Assembly (NCBI GenBank): GCA_029937135.1
Contig: JAPYQX010000037.1
Location: forward strand, 1 to 14,448
Direction: 5' to 3'
DNA length: 14,448 nt
DNA from: Nitrospinota bacterium
GTDB taxonomy: Bacteria > UBA8248
Shown here piece after piece: positions 7,397-14,290 of the stretch; the first letter of the stretch is position 1; each line of letters begins with the position of its first letter. Under the pieces are notes generated by a model. The model was not told where the DNA came from. It did no database searches and worked only from the letters and a program-made list of their open reading frames with translations. Both the position numbers and the translations under genes were made by a program.

Positions 7397-8506
7397 TCAG
7401 GATGCCAGAGTGGATGCCGATTCTTCAAGTACCGCGGGGTTGGTGTCCTTCAACAGGGGCATGATGTCGCGTCCGAAGCGGGTGGCCTCCTCGACATGGG
7501 GCCAGCCCGAGAGGATAAACGCCTCGACGCCCGCCTCGACATACTCCTTCAGGGTGTCGGCGACCATGTCCGGCGTACCGACGAGGGAGGCTCCCGCGCC
7601 GGCGCGGACCCGGTTGACGCCCATCCAGAGAGTGTCCGTCACCCAGAGCGATTCGCCCGCGGCGAGGTCGTTCACGCGCTGCTGGCCCACGCTATCGGTG
7701 TTGTTCTTCATGTCGGCCCAGGTGCCGGTGTTGGATAACTCGCTTCCCTCTATCAGGGCCTCGGCGGCGCGGTGGGCCTCCTCTTTAGTATCGCGGCAGA
7801 CGATGTGCATCCTCACACCCATTTTGATCTCTTTCTCACGGCCGTATTCGGCGGCTCGGCGTTTCATGTCCACCACATCCTTGGCGATGGTTTCGAGATC
7901 GACGGCGTACATCATGTGGATGTCGGAGTGCTTGGCGCCGACATTGCGGCCGGCCTCGGAGCTTCCGCCCATGTAAACCTTGGGGAAGGGTTTCGTGGCG
8001 GCATCCGGAAAGAAACCCGCGTCCCGGATGTCGTAGAACTTGCCCTTGAAATTGACGGGTTCCTTGCTCGTCCAGAGGGCCTTGATGATGTCGAGAAACT
8101 CCAGCGCCCGCTCGTAGCGCTCATCGTGATTGAGGTGGTCGCCGTAGCGCATTTGCTCCTTCGGAGATGAGCCCGTGACGACGTTGACCGTCACCCGGCC
8201 GTTTGTGGTCCAGTCGAGGGTGTTGCAAATCTGCGCGGAATATACCGGGCTCGTGAGGCCGGGCCGGAAGGCGACGCAGAATTTAATACGGTTCGAGTTC
8301 TGCGCGACACCGGCGGCGATCACCCAGGCGTCGAGGCAGTGAGTGCCCGTGGGCACGAGGAGATTGACGAATCCGGCGTCCTCGGCGGCCCGGGCGACTT
8401 CGGAGAGATATTCGACCGTGGGTTGCCGCTCCGGTATTGGTACATTAATCTTGTGGCCGTCACCGGCCCTGGCGCTGGGGATGAACCAGGCGTATTCGAC
8501 AGCCAT
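7397..8506 (-). CDS. SsuD-like FMNH2-dependent alkanesulfonate monooxygenase family protein (LLM class)
   Basis: A 369-residue luciferase-like TIM-barrel protein, close in length and in sequence along its whole length to SsuD, which uses reduced FMN and oxygen to split alkanesulfonates into aldehyde and sulfite. Matching segments include LLVPTGTHCLDAW with the active-site Cys (57), LTSPVYSAQICNTLDWTTNGR, VVTGSSPKEQ, VYMGGSSEAG, GVRMHIVCRDT with Arg232 and His234, TDSVGQQR with Arg277, and the RAGAGASLVG loop. SsuD has LSGYPH near the end of the barrel; here the Tyr is Trp335. No flavin reductase (SsuE) or ABC transporter genes are nearby, so reduced FMN must come from elsewhere. ATG 8506 follows GGGGAAGG by seven bases; the open frame extends upstream to 8623 but that stretch does not look like the family. 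Another LLM substrate (sulfone, aminocarboxylate) remains possible. Confidence 0.88.
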   Translation of the reverse strand: MAVEYAWFIPSARAGDGHKINVPIPERQPTVEYLSEVARAAEDAGFVNLLVPTGTHCLDAWVIAAGVAQNSNRIKFCVAFRPGLTSPVYSAQICNTLDWTTNGRVTVNVVTGSSPKEQMRYGDHLNHDERYERALEFLDIIKALWTSKEPVNFKGKFYDIRDAGFFPDAATKPFPKVYMGGSSEAGRNVGAKHSDIHMMYAVDLETIAKDVVDMKRRAAEYGREKEIKMGVRMHIVCRDTKEEAHRAAEALIEGSELSNTGTWADMKNNTDSVGQQRVNDLAAGESLWVTDTLWMGVNRVRAGAGASLVGTPDMVADTLKEYVEAGVEAFILSGWPHVEEATRFGRDIMPLLKDTNPAVLEESASTLAS

Positions 8507-8795
8507 GAAATAACCTTCCCCTGAAAAAACCTGGCAAGCATTATGCACCGGAACGGGTGTTCCCGCTCGCTCGTAATCCTGGATACCCGCAGTATAGATT
8601 AAATCGGACCAAAAAGTATACATTGTACGGCGACGTGCCGAGGTAAGCCTGTTCGAGAATCAATTTTCATTTCATGATATCGTTTTCTTTTAAAATCATT
8701 CGTTTGTTTTTTTGGGGCATTGATAAATGACCGGTAGCCGCTCAAGTCGTGGCGGAAGCTCCATCCGGTCTGGAATATTCCAGTAATATCGAACT
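8507..8795. promoter_or_regulatory. AT-richer divergent promoter region between the SsuD-like and GntR genes
   Basis: This 289-bp spacer is clearly lower in GC than its neighbours, especially 8590-8740, as expected for a pair of divergent promoters. On the minus strand there are two TATACT-like -10 candidates (about 8592-8597 and 8612-8617), without a well-spaced consensus -35. On the plus strand GATAAA near 8723-8728 is a weak -10 candidate. A 14-bp palindrome lies just before the GntR start, and an imperfect GTA-N7-TAC dyad lies at 8616-8628. Regulation of both transcripts by the GntR protein is an inference from position. Confidence 0.55.
8770..8783. promoter_or_regulatory. 14-bp perfect palindrome, candidate GntR operator
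   Basis: CTGGAATATTCCAG is a perfect dyad ending 12 bases before the GntR ATG. Repressors of the GntR/HutC group bind short palindromes near their own promoters, and a site here could block the regulator's own transcript or its translation start. The match to a specific operator consensus is not shown; the call rests on symmetry and position. Confidence 0.5.
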
Positions 8796-9548
8796 ATGGA
8801 AGTGAAGTTCAAGCCGGCTCCGCTGCTGAGTGGAACGATTCCCTACTATTATCAGATTGTGGGCCTGCTTCGGCGAAAAATAGAAGAGGGCGAGTTGCCC
8901 CCCGGGTTGAAATTACCCAACGAACTGGAATTGGCCAAACTCTTCGGAATCAGCCGCGTTCCCGTCCGCCGGGCGTTTTCCTTGCTTGAGGCGGATGGCC
9001 TGCTGGTCCGCCAACGGGGACGCGGTACATTTGTCGCGGACGACCCGCCGGCCCCGGATTATTCCGTCCTCAGCGGCATTATCGAAGATTACATTTCGAC
9101 GGGTATTAAGGGGACGCTCCACCTCCTTTCGATGGATGAAATTCCAGCCCCCAGGGCGGTGGCCGAATTTTTCGGGTTCGACGAGGGGGAGACGGTTTCT
9201 TTGATTCGTCGTATCAGGTCCGTGGACGGAATCCCTTATTCATACATCATGAACTACCTCCCGTTGGCCACGGCCGCGGTAATTCCGATCAAGGAACTCA
9301 ACGAGCTCAATATGGTGATCATCTTCGAGAAACGCCTGGGCATTTCACTCCGAAAAATCCTCCAGGCCATTGAGGCGAAATCCGCCGACAGCGAGATCGC
9401 GTCCCTGCTCTCCGTCGATATCGCCTCGCCGGTGATGTATGTGGAGACTTTTATCCGAAGCAACATGGGCGTTCCCGCCGGATTCTCCCGGACCTTCTAC
9501 AGGGGCGATTGCTACAAGTACCTGGTGGAGCTCAGCTCAAGAAAATAG
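8796..9548 (+). CDS. GntR family transcriptional regulator with UTRA domain (HutC type)
   Basis: A 250-residue DNA-binding regulator. The winged helix at about residues 15-82 shows the GntR pattern: YYQIVGLLRRKIEEGELPPG, KLPNELELAKLFGISRVPVRRAF, and the wing GLLVRQRGRGTFV. The rest (about 100-245) fits a UTRA ligand-binding domain, with ETVSLIRRIRSVDGIPYSYIMNYLP near the middle and PVMYVETFIRSNMGVPAGFSRTFYRGD at the end. By family these proteins usually repress until a small molecule binds the UTRA domain; the ligand is unknown. It is divergent from the SsuD-like gene and heads a plus-strand series of enzyme genes, so local control of both sides is likely (inference). No strong ribosome site precedes the ATG at 8796; the sequence before it is AT-rich and palindromic. 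Confidence 0.92.
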   Translation: MEVKFKPAPLLSGTIPYYYQIVGLLRRKIEEGELPPGLKLPNELELAKLFGISRVPVRRAFSLLEADGLLVRQRGRGTFVADDPPAPDYSVLSGIIEDYISTGIKGTLHLLSMDEIPAPRAVAEFFGFDEGETVSLIRRIRSVDGIPYSYIMNYLPLATAAVIPIKELNELNMVIIFEKRLGISLRKILQAIEAKSADSEIASLLSVDIASPVMYVETFIRSNMGVPAGFSRTFYRGDCYKYLVELSSRK

Positions 9549-9568
9549 CTTCCCATCCGGGTTTTGAC

Positions 9569-9583
9569 GAAATCCGCGATTTC
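9569..9583. promoter_or_regulatory. Perfect 6-bp inverted repeat between GntR and SDR genes
   Basis: GAAATC-CGC-GATTTC is an exact dyad in the 86-bp gap between the regulator and the SDR gene. It may be an operator for a second promoter in front of the enzyme genes, or a small RNA hairpin. No T-run follows, so it is not a typical terminator. Its arms do not match the palindrome at 8770-8783. Confidence 0.35.
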
Positions 9584-9634
9584 TGCGAAGTTCAACCAAA
9601 TTTCATTGGAAAATTTATTTTCGAAGGGGACCGG

Positions 9635-10423
9635 ATGGATCTCGGATTGAAGGGGAAAACGGCCATCGTGACGGGGGCGAGCATGGGCCTCGGGCTGGCG
9701 ACGGCGAAAGAGCTTGCGCGGGAGGGGTGCAACGTGACGATTTGCGCACGGGGCGAGGAGGCTCTCCTCCGCGCGCAGGGTGAAGTGATTGCCGGGGCCG
9801 AGGGTGCGGACTGCCACGCCGTCCGGGCGGACATGAGCGTTTCCGGGGATGTCGCCCGTGTCGTCTCGGAGACGGCCGCGCGCTTCGGGGGGGTGGACAT
9901 TCTCGTCAACAATGCCGGAGTAAGCATCACCAAGGATTTTCTCGATGTGGGGCGGGAGGACTGGGACGCGATACTCGGGACGATCCTCTTTGGCGCGTCC
10001 GAGGCCAGCCGCCTCTCGATTCCCTACATGCAAAAAAAACAATGGGGGCGCATCGTCAACATCGGCTCCGTCAGCGCCAAGCAGCCCCGGCAGCGGCGCG
10101 TCCTCGCCAACGCGGCCAAGGCCGCTCTTCTCAGCTTTACGAAAACGCTGGCCACGGAGTTCGTTCACGACGGGATTCTCGTCAACGCCGCCGTTCCGGG
10201 GCGGTTCGACACCCATTGGCAAGAGCGAATCGAGCAAATGGCGAGAGAGCAGGGGCGGAGCGAGGCGGATGTCCTCGCCGAGGTCGTCAAGGACATCAAG
10301 ATGGGCCGGCTCGGCCAGCCCGAGGAATTCGCCGCGATGGTCGTGTTCCTGGCGAGCGAGCGGGCGAGTTTCATCAGCGGCGCGGCCTTCGCGGTGGACG
10401 GCGGCGAGCTGATGTCGATCTGA
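9635..10423 (+). CDS. Short-chain dehydrogenase/reductase family protein lacking the catalytic Tyr
   Basis: A 262-residue classical-type SDR of FabG-like length. The cofactor motif TGASMGLG is at residues 13-20, and Arg39 after the second strand (ICARG) suggests NADP(H). NNAG is at 92-95, and the C-terminal half has VNAAVPGRFDT, GRLGQPEEFAAMVVFLAS and SGAAFAVDGG. The serine of the active site is present (GSVSAK, about 145-147) and so is the lysine (Lys162), but the YxxxK tyrosine is Ala158 within ANAAKAAL, and the tetrad Asn in the helix-4 NxxG position is Ile117. The enzyme may work by other chemistry, or be a known divergent SDR subgroup with Asn next to the Tyr position. ATG 9635 follows AAGGGG by five bases; an in-frame upstream extension to 9509 overlaps the GntR gene and is rejected. 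Likely in one operon with the next genes. Confidence 0.9.
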   Translation: MDLGLKGKTAIVTGASMGLGLATAKELAREGCNVTICARGEEALLRAQGEVIAGAEGADCHAVRADMSVSGDVARVVSETAARFGGVDILVNNAGVSITKDFLDVGREDWDAILGTILFGASEASRLSIPYMQKKQWGRIVNIGSVSAKQPRQRRVLANAAKAALLSFTKTLATEFVHDGILVNAAVPGRFDTHWQERIEQMAREQGRSEADVLAEVVKDIKMGRLGQPEEFAAMVVFLASERASFISGAAFAVDGGELMSI

Positions 10424-10490
10424 TGGAAACGGCGCCCACGCTACGCTCCTCGAGGGAGCGGGACGAATCATAACCGGGAGGGAAGACCCC

Positions 10491-10868
10491 ATGGCGATGA
10501 GCCCTAAGGGAAAACAGCTTTACGATGAGATGCTCGAGGCGCGCGGGTTCGTCTATCCCGCCTTCGAGCTGCTCTGCGAGACGGCGCCCGAGATGCTCGA
10601 GAAGTACGAGGACATGAAAAACCATCTGATGAACTCGGATGGCCCATTTCTTGAAAAATACCGCGAGTTGTTCATCATCGTCGCCATTGCGATGCGCGAC
10701 CCGAGTTATGCGGACGGCATCAAAAACCACATCAAACGGGCCATGAAGCTCGGCGCAACGGTCGATGAGATCGTTCAGGCCATCTCCTGCACGCTGGCGC
10801 CCTGCGGAATGATGGCGCCGATCAAGGTTTTCACCCTCCTCAAGGAGGTCATCGACGAGGAGGCGTGA
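10491..10868 (+). CDS. Carboxymuconolactone decarboxylase (CMD) family protein
   Basis: A 125-residue all-helical protein of the CMD/AhpD fold. The family core is visible at about residues 55-100: EKYRELFIIVAIAMRD, the conserved His80 in GIKNHIKRAMKLGAT, and VDEIVQAI. The CxxC of AhpD-type alkylhydroperoxidases is absent (Tyr73 and Gly76 stand at the expected places), which points to the non-redox CMD branch. Two cysteines occur later, in SCTLAPCG (100 and 105). In PcaC the reaction is gamma-carboxymuconolactone decarboxylation, but small CMD proteins near other catabolic genes often have unknown roles, and I do not assign PcaC. ATG 10491 is seven bases after GGGAGGGA. It is 67 bp downstream of the SDR gene and 66 bp upstream of the hydroxyacid dehydrogenase gene. 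Confidence 0.85.
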   Translation: MAMSPKGKQLYDEMLEARGFVYPAFELLCETAPEMLEKYEDMKNHLMNSDGPFLEKYRELFIIVAIAMRDPSYADGIKNHIKRAMKLGATVDEIVQAISCTLAPCGMMAPIKVFTLLKEVIDEEA

Positions 10869-10918
10869 TCGAATTCCGGCGCGCCGGCCGCGAAATTTTG
10901 CCGGTTTCTCTCATTTTT

Positions 10919-10925
10919 GAAAGGA
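10919..10925 (+). promoter_or_regulatory. Ribosome binding site deciding the hydroxyacid dehydrogenase start
   Basis: GAAAGGA is nine bases before the GTG at 10935. The alternative TTG (10917-10919) overlaps this site, so the GTG start is preferred. Confidence 0.55.
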
Positions 10926-10934
10926 CCCGTTCTC

Positions 10935-11873
10935 GTGCATAAGATTTTGGTAATCGATCCGCAGATGAAGGGAGTAAAGCCCGGCTGGCTGGGCCCGGAA
11001 TACGATGTGGTCCAATCGGCGAGCTATGAACCCGAAGATATTATGGAAGAGGTGAAGGACGCCGAGGGGATTCTCACCGCGTTTCGTCCGGTGCCCTCGG
11101 AGTTGATGGAGGCCGCTCCCGGCCTCAAGGTGGTGGCCCGGCCCGGCGCGGGCATCGACAACATCGATGTCGAGGCGGCCACCCGGCTCGGCGTCCGAGT
11201 GTGCAACGTGACGAGGGTGCGGGGCCGCGCCATGGCCGAGCACGCCCTATTCCTGATGCTCTATCTGGCGCGGCACGCCTGGATGAGAGACGACCCCGAG
11301 GGCTGGGAGGTGACCCCGCCCGTCCAGTTGACCGGCCGGACGATGGGTGTCGTCGGGCTGGGCGACATCGGCCGCAACGTCGTCAAAATCGGGAACGGCT
11401 TCGGCCTCGAAATCTTGGTCAATACGCGGACGCCCGATCCGGCCTATGTGCCCGAGGCCGCCATCGAGTTCGTCTCGTTCGAGGAGATGTGCCCGCGCGC
11501 GGATTTCATCGTCCTGGCGATGCCTCTTACACCCGAGACGAGCGGCCTCATCCGCGCGGAGACAATCGGGTGGATGAAAAAAGAGGTGATTATCATCAAC
11601 CTCGCCCGGGGGCAGGCCATCGTCACCGAGGATCTTCTCGCGGCCGTCCGGGCGGGGCGGATAGCCGGAGCCGGGCTCGACGTGACCGACCCGGAGCCCC
11701 TGCCCGCGGATCATCCGCTCCGATCGATTCCCCGGGTGCTCATTACCCCGCACAACGGCTCGAGGACGGCGGAAACCACGGCGAAGGCCATGGGGCGGGC
11801 GGCCGATAACATCCGCAAGGCCCTCGCCGGGGAGCGGCCGATCAATCTGGTCAACCCCGAGGTCATGGACTAG
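10935..11873 (+). CDS. D-isomer specific 2-hydroxyacid dehydrogenase family protein
   Basis: A 312-residue NAD(P)-dependent enzyme of the D-2-hydroxyacid dehydrogenase family (the group with phosphoglycerate and glyoxylate/hydroxypyruvate reductases), which interconverts 2-oxo and D-2-hydroxy acids. The substrate-domain loop RPGAGIDNIDVEAAT is at 69-83, the Rossmann motif GLGDIG at 141-146, and the catalytic triad is complete: Arg225 (NLARGQ), Glu254 (DPEPLP) and His273 (TPHNG). Where NAD-specific members carry an acidic residue after the second Rossmann strand, this one reads VNTRTP, which could favour NADP(H) (inference). The GTG at 10935 gives MHKILVID and is nine bases after GAAAGGA; an upstream in-frame TTG (10917) overlaps that site. 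A 12-bp palindrome CCGGCGCGCCGG (10876-10887) lies in the gap before it. Confidence 0.92.
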   Translation: MHKILVIDPQMKGVKPGWLGPEYDVVQSASYEPEDIMEEVKDAEGILTAFRPVPSELMEAAPGLKVVARPGAGIDNIDVEAATRLGVRVCNVTRVRGRAMAEHALFLMLYLARHAWMRDDPEGWEVTPPVQLTGRTMGVVGLGDIGRNVVKIGNGFGLEILVNTRTPDPAYVPEAAIEFVSFEEMCPRADFIVLAMPLTPETSGLIRAETIGWMKKEVIIINLARGQAIVTEDLLAAVRAGRIAGAGLDVTDPEPLPADHPLRSIPRVLITPHNGSRTAETTAKAMGRAADNIRKALAGERPINLVNPEVMD

Positions 11874-11904
11874 CGGCGGCTTTTTTTAACCGGCGGGCTT
11901 TTTT
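11874..11904. repeat. Tandem GC-rich/T-tract pair after the hydroxyacid dehydrogenase gene
   Basis: CGGCGGC followed by T7 and AAC (11874-11890) is followed directly by CGGCGGGC and T6 (11891-11904), right after the stop codon. The form copies the 1151-1185 pair: two adjacent units, GC-rich then C and a T-run, with one added G in the second unit. A strong stem cannot be drawn, so termination is only possible, not shown; the hydrolase gene follows 28 bp later. Confidence 0.5.
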
Positions 11905-11932
11905 GGAATAGATCACGAGAGGAGTCCGGCCA

Positions 11933-13111
11933 TTGTCCCCCGGCGCCATCCGAAAAACACCGTGGTTCGCCTATTTCCCCGATAACTACGGCTGGTCGTT
12001 CCATGTCGCCATCACCCTCTCACGGGTTCCTTCGGGGGCGGCGGAGACGGCCGAGGTATTCGAGGTCTGCCGCCGCCTGTCTAAAAAGGTGGGGGACAGC
12101 GGCCTGTGGCTCCGCGAGTGGGCGCGGATGGGGGACCGCCTGCGGTCGATGGCGCTGGCCGAGAGTAGGCGCGGCCGTCCGCTCACGGCTGCGGGTTATT
12201 TTTACAGAGCCAATACCTACTACCAAAACGCCGAGCGGATGTATTTTCCGAAATCCGCCAAAACGAAGGCGATGTATAAAAAGAGCATCGACTGCTTCAA
12301 TCGTTACCTTGCCCTTACTGATCGGCCCCGGGCCGAGCGGGTGGAGATTCCCTTCGAGGGAAAGAAAAGACTCCCTGCATATCTGATTCATGCCGAGAAT
12401 ACGCGGAAGGCGAGGCCGCCCGTCGTCCTCCTCTACGCCGGGTTCGAGGCGAGCAAGGAAGTCTACTTTGCGCTGGCGGGGGAGGCGCTCGCCCGCCGGG
12501 GGATGAGCGTACTGGTGCCCGATGCGCCCGGCGTGGGCGAGTCCATCCGCTTTCGGGGGATTCATCTCCGGCACGATTACGAGGTGGCCGGCTCGGCGAT
12601 CCTCGACTATCTTGAGGGCAGGCGCGATCTGAACGCCAAGCGGGCCGGAATCATGGCCGCGAGCCTGGGCGGGTACTACGCGCCCCGCACCGCCTCCCTC
12701 GAAAAGCGATTCAAGGCCTGCGTCGCCTGGGGGGCGCAGTGGGATTATCACGCCATATGGAAGCGGAGGCTTGAAGCTGCCCAAAAGACCCGCTCGCCGG
12801 CCTCGGGCCACCATCTGGCCTGGAGTTTCAACGCAAAAACCCCCGAAGAGGGCCTCCAGCGGTTAAAAGCATTCCGGCTGGACGGCGTGGTCCAGCGGAT
12901 GCGCTGTCCCTTCCTGCTCGTCCACGGGAAAGACGATCAGCAGATACCGCTGTCTCACGCCCGCGCTCTATTCGCCGCCGTGGGCTCGAAAGACAAAACC
13001 CTCCGGCTTTTCAGCGGCACGGACGGCGGCTCCCAGCATTGCCACATGGACTACGCCTCCCCGCCCGTTAATTTCATGGCCGACTGGCTCCGGGAAAAGC
13101 TCCGGGCCTAG
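11933..13111 (+). CDS. Alpha/beta hydrolase, FrsA / dihydroxypseudooxynicotine-hydrolase-like
   Basis: A 392-residue protein with an N-terminal helical region (about 1-130) and an alpha/beta hydrolase core. The core shows VVLLYAGFEASKEVYF (oxyanion side), VLVPDAPGVGES at 194-204, the nucleophile elbow AASLGGYYAPR with Ser244, the acid loop LLVHGKDDQQIP with Asp334 or Asp335, and a C-terminal His in SQHCHMDY (369 or 371). The elbow reads AxSxGG rather than the usual GxSxGG. The helical N-terminal part plus this core resembles the FrsA/2,6-dihydroxypseudooxynicotine hydrolase group, whose known members include C-C bond hydrolases and esterases; I cannot choose the substrate. The TTG at 11933 is nine bases after GAGAGGA. 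Same strand and 59 bp after the hydroxyacid dehydrogenase gene, so perhaps in the same transcription unit. Confidence 0.85.
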   Translation: MSPGAIRKTPWFAYFPDNYGWSFHVAITLSRVPSGAAETAEVFEVCRRLSKKVGDSGLWLREWARMGDRLRSMALAESRRGRPLTAAGYFYRANTYYQNAERMYFPKSAKTKAMYKKSIDCFNRYLALTDRPRAERVEIPFEGKKRLPAYLIHAENTRKARPPVVLLYAGFEASKEVYFALAGEALARRGMSVLVPDAPGVGESIRFRGIHLRHDYEVAGSAILDYLEGRRDLNAKRAGIMAASLGGYYAPRTASLEKRFKACVAWGAQWDYHAIWKRRLEAAQKTRSPASGHHLAWSFNAKTPEEGLQRLKAFRLDGVVQRMRCPFLLVHGKDDQQIPLSHARALFAAVGSKDKTLRLFSGTDGGSQHCHMDYASPPVNFMADWLREKLRA

Positions 13112-13170
13112 AGACGATCTGCTGGGGATAGGCCTCCGGCCTGTTATAAAGCCGGGTGAACAAAGATGTT

Positions 13171-13178
13171 GGAGGAGG
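13171..13178 (+). promoter_or_regulatory. Ribosome binding site deciding the hydroxylase start
   Basis: GGAGGAGG lies five bases before a GTG at 13184. The in-frame ATG at 13166 has only a weak purine stretch before it and would place this strong site inside the coding sequence, so the GTG is preferred. Confidence 0.65.
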
Positions 13179-13183
13179 CGGCC

Positions 13184-13990
13184 GTGGAATTTCCTGTCGA
13201 TAAAAGGCTGTTCGCACTGATCGCGCTGGCCCTCATGTGGACCCTGGAGGGGTGGCTTCCCTTTTTTCACGAGTTCAACGAGCGTGGAAAGCGCTACCCC
13301 CACGCGGGGCGGAACCTGGCCGTCGGCGCCTTTAACGCCGCCGTCATGGTAGCTCTGTTCGCGGGGCTGGTGGTGTATGTGGCGGCTGGCGCCCGGAGCG
13401 CCGGATTCGGCCTGCTACCCTGGCTGGGGCCTCACAGGCTGGGGCTTCCCCCGTGGGCCGAAACCATCGCCGCCGTCCTTGTGTTCGATGCCTGGATGTA
13501 TCTCTGGCACCGCATCAATCACATCATCCCCTTCCTCTGGCGGTTCCACCGGGTTCATCACTCCGACCCGCGCATGGACGTGACCTCGGGCGTCCGGTTT
13601 CATCCGGGGGAGATCGCTCTTTCCTTCATGGCCCGGATATTCATGGTTCCTCTCCTCGGAATATCGATAGGGCAGCTGGCCGTCTACGAAAGTATCCTGC
13701 TTCCGGTCATCATGCTTCATCACAGCAACATCGCCATCCCGCCGGGCGCGGACGTGGCCCTGCGCTGGATTATCGTCTCACCGAACATGCACCGGGTTCA
13801 CCACTCCGACTGGCAGCCCGAGACGGACTCGAACTACGCGAGCGTATTTTCCTGGTGGGACCGGATTTTCGGAAGCTACCGCTGGCGGGAGGATTACCGC
13901 GCTATCACCTTCGGGCTCCACGAGTTTCAGGACGAAGCCTGGCAGACCCTACGGGGAATCCTCAAAACGCCGTTGAGGAAAGATGAGTGA
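13184..13990 (+). CDS. Sterol desaturase / fatty acid hydroxylase family membrane protein
   Basis: A 268-residue integral membrane di-iron enzyme of the fatty acid hydroxylase superfamily. Hydrophobic segments lie at about 9-28, 47-69, 92-107 and 144-178. All the histidine boxes that bind the two irons are present: HRINH (109-113), HRVHH (122-126), a HH pair (179-180) and HRVHHSDWQPETDSNY (203-218), followed by the usual FSWWDRIFGSYR. By family these proteins hydroxylate or desaturate lipid or sterol substrates using oxygen and an electron donor; the substrate is not visible. It follows the hydrolase gene by 72 bp, a gap with a small AGGCC/GGCCT hairpin (13131-13143), so it could be cotranscribed or have its own promoter. 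An ATG at 13166 would add six residues. Confidence 0.9.
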   Translation: MEFPVDKRLFALIALALMWTLEGWLPFFHEFNERGKRYPHAGRNLAVGAFNAAVMVALFAGLVVYVAAGARSAGFGLLPWLGPHRLGLPPWAETIAAVLVFDAWMYLWHRINHIIPFLWRFHRVHHSDPRMDVTSGVRFHPGEIALSFMARIFMVPLLGISIGQLAVYESILLPVIMLHHSNIAIPPGADVALRWIIVSPNMHRVHHSDWQPETDSNYASVFSWWDRIFGSYRWREDYRAITFGLHEFQDEAWQTLRGILKTPLRKDE

Positions 13991-14013
13991 TCTGAAACGC
14001 CGCCTTCATCACC

Positions 14014-14031
14014 GATCGCCCACTGGCGATC
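14014..14031 (+). terminator. Hairpin downstream of the hydroxylase gene
   Basis: GATCGCC-CACT-GGCGATC is a perfect 7-bp stem with a 4-base loop, 23 bp after the stop codon. No T-run follows directly (the nearest T7 is near 14074), so it is either a Rho-type or processing-stable transcript end, or another structure. Confidence 0.4.
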
Positions 14032-14270
14032 TGGTTGATGGCCGCAGGGCACCCGTGCAGTTCAAAGTTACAAATTTTTTTCCTCTCAAACTAACCTTCC
14101 GTGTTTCTTGCTATCCGGATGAGGATTTGGTGCAGAAAATCAACGTTGGTTCACCGGCCCAAAGATCGTAGTTCCGATCCCTGCCGGCCTCCCCCCCCGG
14201 CCCGATATTCTCAACCACTCATCAGCCATACAGCCCCAATTTCGGCGGGAATCAATCGAATTTTCGCCTC

Positions 14271-14290
14271 ATCGGCGGATATCCGCCGAT
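14271..14290. promoter_or_regulatory. Perfect 20-bp palindrome
   Basis: ATCGGCGGATATCCGCCGAT is fully self-complementary with no spacer. Its length and lack of a loop fit a binding site for a dimeric protein better than an RNA hairpin. It lies in the non-coding tail, about 280 bp after the hydroxylase stop and before an AT-rich stretch. Function unknown. Confidence 0.5.

Noticed and set aside
8616..8628. GTATACATTGTAC as a HutC-type operator
   Set aside because: Only the outer GTA/TAC bases are symmetric. The match to GntR-type operators is too weak to call alone.
9512..10492. Minus-strand open frame of 326 codons opposite the SDR gene
   Set aside because: No recognisable domain, and the opposite strand encodes a clear SDR. 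It is a codon-bias shadow.
13983..14171. 62-codon open frame overlapping the end of the hydroxylase gene
   Set aside because: It overlaps the previous stop by eight bases (ATGAGTGA), but the product is not recognisable and the sequence contains a perfect hairpin and a T7 run more typical of non-coding DNA.
14186..14198. Run of Cs in the tail as a third frameshift site
   Set aside because: It lies in non-coding DNA, so there is no reading frame to test.
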